From: an uncultured Lachnospiraceae bacterium
Lineage (GTDB): Bacteria; Bacillota; Clostridia; Lachnospirales; Lachnospiraceae
Direction of reading: 5' to 3'
NCBI GenBank assembly: GCA_910577765.1
Contig: CAJTOV010000138.1
Coordinates: forward strand, 1 to 10,090
Length of the DNA: 10,090 nucleotides
Part shown: piece after piece, positions 1 to 4,782 of the stretch
Position numbering within the stretch: position 1 is the first letter of the stretch
How the letters are laid out: the number at the start of each line of letters is the position of its first letter
Program-made: the position numbers and the translations under genes
The notes under the pieces: generated by a model
Databases searched by the model: none
Told to the model about the DNA's origin: nothing
What the model saw: only the letters and a program-made list of their open reading frames with translations

Positions 1-445
1 GGTAAAGCGCCTGGGCAGGAATCCCATACCTGTCTGAAAGTTCCCGGATTGTGTAAATCCCTTCAACCGCCATAAGCGCCTGCTTTGTTTCAGAAGAGAT
101 AGTGGAAGTGCGTGGCAATGACCGTATGTGCCCGGGAAGAATCCTTCCGGGACAGTACGAAATGCCGGTACTGTCAGGCGCCGGAGTCTGTATGCACCCA
201 GGGGAAATTCCCTTCGGATGGCTGGAAGTATCAATACTTTCAAGTGGCAGAGTTTCCGTGTACTCCTGGAGAAGCTGTCCATGGGAAGCCGTGTCCGGTG
301 AAAAAACAGAGGGAGGAAGCAGACCAGAATCAGGTTCTGCCTGCACGCCTAAAGAATGGCCAGTACCAGCGGATGGGCAGGCATGGCTTTCCTGTCTGTT
401 TTCCCGGACTAGAAGCCGGATATCAGAGAGTGTTGTTTTGGCCAT
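1..445 (-). CDS. Partial unknown protein with helix-turn-helix-like segment, C-terminus cut by window edge
   Basis: An open frame runs leftward from an ATG at 445-443 to the window edge, 148 complete codons with no stop. It begins MAKTTLSDIRLLVREN. A long Ser/Pro/Thr/Gly-rich, probably disordered stretch follows (about residues 25-115). The last visible residues include YTIRELSDRYGIPAQALY (about 130-147), which resembles the helix-turn-helix of MerR/excisionase or transposase-type DNA-binding proteins. The start lies inside the relaxase 3' end (23-nt overlap), so the gene probably shares the relaxase transcript. A weak AAGGAAG site lies about 11 nt upstream. Third-position GC is lower than in the transfer genes, fitting a fast-evolving linker or a recently acquired piece. 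A later start at the ATG near 73 is possible, which would leave only the DNA-binding part. Function is unknown; a regulator or relaxosome accessory role is inference from position and fold pattern only. Confidence 0.55.
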   Translation of the reverse strand, partial: MAKTTLSDIRLLVRENRQESHACPSAGTGHSLGVQAEPDSGLLPPSVFSPDTASHGQLLQEYTETLPLESIDTSSHPKGISPGCIQTPAPDSTGISYCPGRILPGHIRSLPRTSTISSETKQALMAVEGIYTIRELSDRYGIPAQALY

Positions 446-2678
446 TGCGGGTATTCTTCCTTTCTTTTTCCAGTTCTTTTTTCATTTCCTTTTGGAGAAA
501 CTGTTCTGATTTCAGCTTTGCAATCAGGTAATGGACACGTTCCGGGGACGCTGTACACAGAGGACCCACATCCGGAAAAAGAGTCTGGAGATCATGCAGG
601 AACCGGTATTCCTCCGGGTCGGGAATCCCCATGATTTCCAGTTCTGCCGGACTGATTCCGGGAAGACTGGCAAGGCGGACATTCAGATAGGATAAGGTAT
701 CATATCTGGAATGGCCGTCTTTCCCTTTGCCGGCCTGGCCGCCGTCCAGGAAAGCTGTCTGGAAGGTCTGGTTACCAGGTGTGAGGACAGGGGGACAGAA
801 CTGGTCAAGGGTCCTTTTCAGCCGGAACAGGGAGTGGATCTCAGACTGGATTTGGCTGGAAACGGACTTCTTTGCATCCAGTTCCAGGGTTCTGCTTTCC
901 AGATCCTTTAGAAACCGGTCCATGGTATCCGGGTCTGTGAGACCGTAGGATGCCAGGTGGTCTGCCAGGGCCTTGAAATCCAGAATTGTCTGTCTGGTTT
1001 CCGGGCTGTATTCCTTCAGAAGTATGGGCGGCTTTTTTCTGGAGGAAGATGCTGTGTCTTGAGGCTGGTGAGTCTGGTTTGCGGCAGCCAGACCAGATCG
1101 GCTGTATCTTAGAACCAGGCCGTCCGGCAGGCCCTCCCTGCGGTTATCGCGGATGGCTTCCAGAATCCGGTATGCTTCTGTTTCAGTCAGTGTACGGAAT
1201 TTCCGTCTGAGTATATAAGGGGAGTTGTGGAGGGCCTGGAACAGTCTGGACCGGGTCCGGGGAGTGGCCGGGTTCAGATTTGCCAGGTTCTCCTGGATAA
1301 TAGAGGCATCCGGGATGGATACAAGCTCTGGCGGGCAGATTCCGGCAGCTCTGACGGATGGTTCCAGATTCCGGTACTCCGTAATCATCTGCCTGATCCT
1401 GCCGGCATGTTCCAGATAGTCTTCCAGGTGAAGGATATCGCGGCGGCAGGAGGCTTTTTGGGCATGGAGTTCCCGGAGTTTCATTTCCAGCACATCAGGA
1501 CTTGTAATGTTATACTGGTCGGCAGTCTGGATGGCTTCGTCAAGGCGTTCCAGGATATTCCTTGCGGCATAGCCAGTGTCCAAAAGCAGCTGTCTGTCCG
1601 GTGCTGTCCGGCAGTCCATTTCCAGAGTCTGCCGGAAAGATTCCTTCAGCATCAGGAGAACCCGCATAAGGAAGCTTCTGCGCCTGCCGTACTGGTCATA
1701 GCGGGAAATATATACCGCCGGACTATAGGTGCGGTTTTTGGTGTTCTGCCAGATACCGGAAGCTTCTTCTGCCCGTGTCTGCTTCCCGGCGTCCCTGGCC
1801 CTCTGTTCCAGTACAGCCGTGATTCCATCCCGTGTATAGCGGTATCCCAGGCGACTGTCCCGCACTTGTCCGTCGTCCTTTTTGAAGGTGATGCTCCGGG
1901 GATTATGCTGGATTTCATAGCCTTTCTGCTCCATAATCTGGAGAACTTCCCCATAGGAGGACGCCGCAGCAGTGGCATCCTCCAGATCCCTGGTGATGGC
2001 CTGCTTCCAGCTGGTGCCTTCCTGGGTAGCGGTGAATTCCTTCCAGCTCTGGTACGGTTTCTTCTTTCCATCATTGACAAAGATGGGAAGACCGTATTCC
2101 AGACTGATCTCATTGGCAAGGTCCCGGAACTGCCGGTATACGTGGTAACTGTCCCGGAATTTGTGTCTGCCGTCCAGGGCATAGGCGTTGACCAGGATGT
2201 GGCTGTGGTAGTTGCCGGTGTTTAAGTGGGTGGCTGCCACAGCCTGGAATTCATCCCCGCACAGCCTCCTTGCAAACTCGCAGCCCATGTGGTGGACTGT
2301 CTCCGGGCTGGTGGAGGTGCCCTTGTAGCTGAGGATGATGTGGAAGGCCTGGTTGGCTTTCTGGCCGGGGGCAAGGTGCTCGTCCTTGTATGTGTGGTAG
2401 AGCTTTTCGGTTAGGGAAAATTCCTGGGCAGCCGTGTCCGGATGGCAGTTATGGCCGGAGACCAGCCGCCTTCTGGAGGACGGACTGATGACCTTGGGGT
2501 CACTGGCAATATAGCTGAGGGCATCCTGGGCATAGAGGATTTCTTTCTGGTCCTCATCAAAGGTAATCCGGCTCTTGGCCGGATCACCGATATAGCTGCA
2601 GCAGTGTTTTACCCCCTGGGGACCGCTTTTGATTTTGATGTATTTTCCGTATACAGTACCGTCTGTGTGTTCAGACAT
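423..2678 (-). CDS. MOBP-type relaxase / mobilization nuclease
   Basis: This 751-aa protein should nick oriT, become covalently linked to the 5' end and lead the strand into the recipient. Motif I lies near residues 22-34 (VKHCCSYIGDPAKS), where Y29 is the likely nucleophile. Next comes the SGHNC signature (74-78) seen in Firmicutes relaxases. The metal-binding histidine motif is THLNTGNYHSHILVNA, with H151, H158 and H160. Residues about 240-292 (QIMEQKGYEI, then RLGYRYTRDGI) match the conserved segment that often follows the nuclease domain. The C-terminal half is rich in charged helices and ends in a Lys/Glu-rich coiled-coil-like tail. The start ATG overlaps the end of the upstream accessory gene by 8 nt and has an AAGGGAG site at 2690-2696. 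Length and motif order fit a complete, active relaxase. Family level is secure; the exact MOBP subgroup is not assigned. Confidence 0.93.
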   Translation of the reverse strand: MSEHTDGTVYGKYIKIKSGPQGVKHCCSYIGDPAKSRITFDEDQKEILYAQDALSYIASDPKVISPSSRRRLVSGHNCHPDTAAQEFSLTEKLYHTYKDEHLAPGQKANQAFHIILSYKGTSTSPETVHHMGCEFARRLCGDEFQAVAATHLNTGNYHSHILVNAYALDGRHKFRDSYHVYRQFRDLANEISLEYGLPIFVNDGKKKPYQSWKEFTATQEGTSWKQAITRDLEDATAAASSYGEVLQIMEQKGYEIQHNPRSITFKKDDGQVRDSRLGYRYTRDGITAVLEQRARDAGKQTRAEEASGIWQNTKNRTYSPAVYISRYDQYGRRRSFLMRVLLMLKESFRQTLEMDCRTAPDRQLLLDTGYAARNILERLDEAIQTADQYNITSPDVLEMKLRELHAQKASCRRDILHLEDYLEHAGRIRQMITEYRNLEPSVRAAGICPPELVSIPDASIIQENLANLNPATPRTRSRLFQALHNSPYILRRKFRTLTETEAYRILEAIRDNRREGLPDGLVLRYSRSGLAAANQTHQPQDTASSSRKKPPILLKEYSPETRQTILDFKALADHLASYGLTDPDTMDRFLKDLESRTLELDAKKSVSSQIQSEIHSLFRLKRTLDQFCPPVLTPGNQTFQTAFLDGGQAGKGKDGHSRYDTLSYLNVRLASLPGISPAELEIMGIPDPEEYRFLHDLQTLFPDVGPLCTASPERVHYLIAKLKSEQFLQKEMKKELEKERKNTRNGQNNTL

Positions 2679-3045
2679 GGGGGTTCGTCTCCCTTCTGCG
2701 TATTAGCCGGAGGCTTTCGGCAATCTCCAGCAGGTGGTCCATCAGTTCCCTTCGTAACAGGCAGAAGGCAGTGATATCCAGGCTGCCGGTTTCAGAATCC
2801 ATGACCAGTGGAATCCGGTTCACTGCCTCCAGGATTTCTGCCAGCTTTTCGCTGGCAAGACAGACCGCAGAATGGATTTCTGCGGAGGTGCAGGAAGGGC
2901 AGGGATTCTTTAAAATGTCCGGCTCCTGGTCCAGGTAGCTGCGGATCACAGTATCTATGAGACGGTTGCGGCTGGTTTCTTTTTCATGTGCTTTTTCTGT
3001 CAGCCGGGAATGAATTTCCGGGCTGCAACGGTAGCAGATCTGCAT
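2671..3045 (-). CDS. Relaxosome accessory protein, ribbon-helix-helix type (MobC-like)
   Basis: This 124-aa protein probably binds oriT next to the relaxase. Its N-terminus reads as one beta strand (MQICYRC), a helix (about 8-21, PEIHSRLTEKAHEKE) and a second helix (about 25-39, SRNRLIDTVIRSYL), the layout of a ribbon-helix-helix DNA-binding domain. Residues about 58-118 form two further predicted helices, perhaps for oligomerisation or relaxase contact. The frame stays open upstream to 3231, but the ATG at 3045-3043 is chosen because AAGGAGGT sits 5 nt before it and the fold begins there. The upstream extension is Pro-rich and not protein-like. It is the first gene of the leftward operon, with the relaxase overlapping its end. 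Such proteins often also repress their own promoter. The MobC label rests on position and fold, not on a clear family match. Confidence 0.8.
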   Translation of the reverse strand: MQICYRCSPEIHSRLTEKAHEKETSRNRLIDTVIRSYLDQEPDILKNPCPSCTSAEIHSAVCLASEKLAEILEAVNRIPLVMDSETGSLDITAFCLLRRELMDHLLEIAESLRLIRRRETNPHV

Positions 3046-3050
3046 GGGAA

Positions 3051-3058
3051 ACCTCCTT
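3051..3058 (-). promoter_or_regulatory. Strong ribosome-binding site deciding the accessory gene start
   Basis: On the minus strand the sequence is AAGGAGGT, a near-perfect Shine-Dalgarno, 5 nt before the ATG at 3045. It decides between this start and the longer in-frame extension to 3231. Confidence 0.9.
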
Positions 3059-3213
3059 AATAATGGTGTATTCTGGGAAGCTCGCTGTGGCCGGTCTGGC
3101 GGGATTCCGGGAGCAGGCAGGTATCGTAAATATGGAAAAGAATGGGGATCGCCCCCAGGGCAGGTACGGCGGAGCTGTCCCATGGGTCCGGGTGTCCCGG
3201 TCAGGGACTGTGG

Positions 3214-3237
3214 GGGAAAATGTGATAGCATTTTTCC
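3214..3237. repeat. Hairpin in the leader of the relaxase operon
   Basis: GGGAAAATG (3214-3222) can pair with CATTTTTCC (3229-3237) around a 6-nt loop, 9 pairs with one G-T wobble. It falls within the predicted leader of the leftward mRNA, about 170 nt before the accessory gene, and close to the predicted promoter. It could be an operator for an autoregulator or an RNA structure. There is no flanking T-run beyond the stem on either strand that would make a convincing intrinsic terminator. Confidence 0.45.
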
Positions 3238-3245
3238 ACGCAGTC

Positions 3246-3273
3246 ATTACTGGCTGTCCTGGAAATGTGTCAA
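3246..3273 (-). promoter_or_regulatory. Predicted sigma-70-type promoter for accessory-relaxase operon
   Basis: Reading leftward there is a perfect -35 TTGACA (3273-3268), a 16-nt spacer and a -10 candidate AGTAAT (3251-3246), which matches TATAAT at 4 of 6 positions. Transcription would begin near 3239, giving a leader of roughly 195 nt before the accessory gene. The run of seven A (plus strand, 3272-3278), read as T upstream of the -35, may act like an UP element. Orientation and location fit the leftward operon. This is predicted from sequence only. Confidence 0.55.
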
Positions 3274-3326
3274 AAAAACAGACTCAAATTTTTTATCCGC
3301 TGTTCTGGTGACATATGGCAGTGTTT

Positions 3327-3359
3327 CGGAAATTTGGGAATGGGGAAGGGAAATTTCCG
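3327..3359. repeat. 9-bp inverted repeat, possible operator
   Basis: CGGAAATTT (3327-3335) and AAATTTCCG (3351-3359) are perfect inverted copies separated by 15 nt of G/A-rich sequence. The half-sites' centres lie about 24 bp apart, a bit over two helical turns, suitable for a dimeric or tetrameric DNA-binding protein such as the ribbon-helix-helix product next door. It lies between the leftward promoter and the oriT-like repeats. The binding role is inference. Confidence 0.5.
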
Positions 3360-3388
3360 GGAGGTGCGGAATGGTAACAAACAAGTCT

Positions 3389-3403
3389 GCGCGTTCACCG
3401 CGC
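3389..3403. repeat. Short GCGCG/CGCGC hairpin in oriT candidate
   Basis: GCGCG (3389-3393) and CGCGC (3399-3403) are separated by TTCAC. The 5-bp GC stem is too short to be significant alone but sits 4 nt before the first CCGTATG copy (3407-3413) in the repeat-rich region. Confidence 0.3.
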
Positions 3404-3431
3404 TGACCGTATGAAAACCTGGTGGCCGCAG

Positions 3432-3525
3432 GCATACGGCTCTCTACACTCCGTTCCGGTCGGTCCCTAACAGGCGTCTCTGGCGCCTGTTAGGGACCGC
3501 GTAGCGATTCTAAATGGCCGTATGC
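3432..3525. repeat. Outer 9-bp inverted repeat enclosing the 16-bp palindrome
   Basis: GCATACGGC (3432-3440) is the exact reverse complement of GCCGTATGC (3517-3525). The arms enclose the 16-bp inverted repeat. Its CCGTATG core is present a third time at 3407-3413 in the direct orientation of the right arm. Repeated short motifs flanking a hairpin suggest binding sites for the accessory protein or relaxase. The right arm abuts the predicted rightward -10 element, so occupancy could block that promoter. Confidence 0.55.
3461..3499. repeat. Perfect 16-bp inverted repeat with 7-nt loop (oriT hairpin candidate)
   Basis: CGGTCCCTAACAGGCG (3461-3476) and CGCCTGTTAGGGACCG (3484-3499) are perfect reverse complements around TCTCTGG. 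As single strand this would form a very stable hairpin. A rightward intrinsic terminator is unlikely because no T-run follows (GCGTAGCG comes next). No T-run follows it leftward either. A relaxase recognition or termination hairpin is the best fit given the neighbours. A recombination or attachment core is a weaker alternative. Confidence 0.75.
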
Positions 3526-3531
3526 TGTAAT
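3523..3531 (+). promoter_or_regulatory. Predicted extended -10 promoter for the rightward transfer operon
   Basis: TGC followed by TGTAAT (3526-3531) makes an extended -10 (TGn plus 5 of 6 matches to TATAAT). No good -35 is seen 16-18 nt upstream, which extended -10 promoters tolerate. A start near 3538 would give a leader of about 118 nt before the ATG at 3656. The element overlaps the right arm of the outer oriT repeat, hinting at control by relaxosome binding. Moderate to low certainty. Confidence 0.4.
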
Positions 3532-3655
3532 AGGGGTATCTGAACTGTTACGCAGAATGGGACAGAGGCAGCAGAGAAAAATTTGTACCGGTTCAAACGG
3601 GGCATCTTCCCAAAAGCGGAAACTGTGTCCACATGCTTTCAGAGCAGGAAGGGAG

Positions 3656-4399
3656 ATGGGGTGGTGGGAATTGGATGACCGGACACTGGTGGACACGGGA
3701 ATGGCTTATTCGGAAAAGACCATGGAGGCGGCAGAGGATCTGGTCCAGGCATTACTGGCAGCTCTGGCACGGAAATCCACACCGGAGCAGAAGTGTGTCC
3801 TGGAGCAGTTTGCAGAGTATGAAGGGAGAGGCGGCGGACTGTCGGCTGTCCGGCTGGGTGCAGACTGTCTGGAAGACTTTGGCAGGGCAGCCGGGGAGGC
3901 AGGACTGGCTTTCTATGGAGTGAAGGATACACGTACCAGCCAGGTCATGGTGATCACCAGGGACTGTGATACAGCGCTTCTGGAGAAAGTGGCAGCAGAT
4001 CTGGCCAGCCAGGGGAAGCCCCTGTACCCGGACCCGCAGGTTCCGGTGGCCGGGTTTCTGGCCAGCCATAACGGGGAGGATCTGGTATTTGACCGGGTGG
4101 AATCCCTGGAGCAGGTGGAGGAAGCCAGGTCCAGGGCAGTGGGAAAGGGAATCACGTTTGCTGTGGGCAGACAGCCGGGTGGCAGTTATATTGTGATCTC
4201 CCGCAGGAAGGACCGGGAAGTTCTGGCACAGATGGGGCTTGTGGACAGCACCAGGGAACCGGAGAAGCTTTTTTCCGTGACCGGTATCAGGGAGGTGAGA
4301 GAAACGGTCCGTAAGGAAAGGAAGAGAATGGAGCTGGAAAGGCAGAGGGAGCATGACAGCTCCGGGATGAAACAGGAGGAAGCTGTATGGCAAAAATAG
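3656..4399 (+). CDS. PcfB/DUF3801-like T4SS accessory protein with tandem module
   Basis: This 247-aa protein probably links the relaxosome to the VirD4 coupling protein, as PcfB does in pCF10-type systems. Residues about 16-120 follow the DUF3801 pattern: an N-terminal helix pair (EKTMEAAEDLVQALLAALAR), then a helix and two strands around LEDFGRAAGEAGLAFYGVKD and QVMVITRDCDTALLEKV. A second, similar unit follows at about 145-196 (LEQVEEARSRAVGKGITFAV, then SYIVISRRKDREVLAQMGL). The tail (212-233) is highly charged. The ATG at 3656 is preferred because AGGAAGG lies 6 nt upstream and the open frame back to 3557 lacks coding-like codon choice and a ribosome site. The ATG at 3701 is a further option. 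It is the first gene of the rightward operon, and its end overlaps the next gene by 13 nt. The family call comes from pattern recognition by eye, without a search. Confidence 0.68.
   Translation: MGWWELDDRTLVDTGMAYSEKTMEAAEDLVQALLAALARKSTPEQKCVLEQFAEYEGRGGGLSAVRLGADCLEDFGRAAGEAGLAFYGVKDTRTSQVMVITRDCDTALLEKVAADLASQGKPLYPDPQVPVAGFLASHNGEDLVFDRVESLEQVEEARSRAVGKGITFAVGRQPGGSYIVISRRKDREVLAQMGLVDSTREPEKLFSVTGIREVRETVRKERKRMELERQREHDSSGMKQEEAVWQK
4374..4380 (+). promoter_or_regulatory. Strong ribosome-binding site inside the PcfB-like gene end
   Basis: AGGAGGA lies 6 nt before the ATG at 4387, within the coding sequence of the preceding gene. It supports independent, efficient initiation of the 131-aa protein despite the 13-nt overlap. 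Confidence 0.85.
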
Positions 4400-4782
4400 T
4401 GAGAACGGATATCCAGGAGACAGCCCTGAAGGCGGTCCAGGGCAATCTCCGGGCCCTTGCAGGGGTGAATCTGCTGCTGGATTCCGGTGAGGACAAATAC
4501 GGGTTCACATTCCTGGCCGGGAAAAAGAAAGTGATCATGGTGGCCGGTAAGGCCATGGGGACCAGCATTCTGGAGGATGTCCGCAGAAAGCTGGCAGCAG
4601 AGACCGCACTGCTGGCCAGGAAACATTCCATCCGTCTGGAAGAAAAGGAGCGGGCGGTTCTGGAGCGGCGGTCTGCCAGGGAGGCAGTCCGGGAGCCGGA
4701 ACTGGAAAGCGGGGAGGCGTATTCCGGAGAAACATATTCCGGAGAAACGGAGCGGGACGGCCAGGTTCCGGCACTGGAATGA
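4387..4782 (+). CDS. Unknown 131-aa protein of the transfer operon
   Basis: I do not recognise a family. The first 70 residues look like a compact alpha/beta domain: a helix (9-27, IQETALKAVQGNLRALAGV), a strand region with LLLDSGEDKYGFTFLAG and KKKVIMVAG, and a helix (58-80, GTSILEDVRRKLAAETALLARKH). Residues 80-105 are a charged helix. The C-terminus is acidic and contains YSGET twice, encoded by a 15-bp tandem repeat. No membrane segment or signal peptide is seen, so it is probably cytosolic. It sits between the PcfB-like gene (13-nt overlap) and the coupling protein gene (ATGA overlap), so a role in relaxosome docking or coupling-protein regulation is plausible but inferred. Codon use matches the neighbours, and the strong ribosome site leaves little doubt that it is translated. 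Confidence 0.8.
   Translation: MAKIVRTDIQETALKAVQGNLRALAGVNLLLDSGEDKYGFTFLAGKKKVIMVAGKAMGTSILEDVRRKLAAETALLARKHSIRLEEKERAVLERRSAREAVREPELESGEAYSGETYSGETERDGQVPALE
4720..4749 (+). repeat. 15-bp tandem direct repeat encoding YSGET twice
   Basis: TATTCCGGAGAAACA (4720-4734) is repeated at 4735-4749 with one difference in the last base. It is in frame and duplicates YSGET in the acidic tail of the 131-aa protein. Copy number could vary between strains without breaking the frame. Confidence 0.85.

Larger units (their letters stand above)
3365..3531. other. Candidate origin of transfer (oriT) region
   Basis: This stretch lies between the relaxosome operon and the coupling-protein operon, the usual place for oriT in MOBP elements. 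It is unusually dense in symmetric sequence. There is a small GCGCG/CGCGC hairpin (3389-3403), a perfect 16-bp inverted repeat with 7-nt loop (3461-3499), and an enclosing 9-bp inverted repeat GCATACGGC/GCCGTATGC (3432-3440 and 3517-3525). The core CCGTATG also appears at 3407-3413, so the motif occurs three times. No convincing open frame crosses the region. I cannot place the nick site because I do not recognise a known MOBP nic consensus here. Calling it oriT is inference from context and repeat structure. Confidence 0.55.

Noticed and set aside
102..531. Two overlapping plus-strand open frames of 135 and 139 aa at the left end
   Set aside because: They overlap each other and the relaxase end, lack ribosome sites, and lie opposite the more protein-like minus-strand frame ending in a helix-turn-helix-like segment.
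1227..2225. 332-aa plus-strand open frame opposite the relaxase
   Set aside because: It lies wholly antisense to a relaxase with intact motifs, has no ribosome site and no recognisable domain. Long antisense frames are common opposite GC-biased codons.
2988..3406. Open frames of 107 and 120 aa on the plus strand in the intergenic region
   Set aside because: They run across the accessory gene's start, its ribosome site and the predicted leftward promoter, and their translations look like non-coding sequence.
3461..3499. 16-bp inverted repeat as a bidirectional intrinsic terminator
   Set aside because: No T-run follows the stem on either strand, and no gene ends near it. It lies between divergent operons, where a terminator is not needed.
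3365..3531. Repeats as a CRISPR array or transposon end
   Set aside because: Repeat spacing is irregular and the repeats are inverted, with only three short cores. No transposase or target-site duplication is visible.
3557..3655. 33-codon N-terminal extension of the PcfB-like gene
   Set aside because: There is no ribosome site at 3557, codon choice is unlike the downstream gene, and a good site precedes the ATG at 3656.
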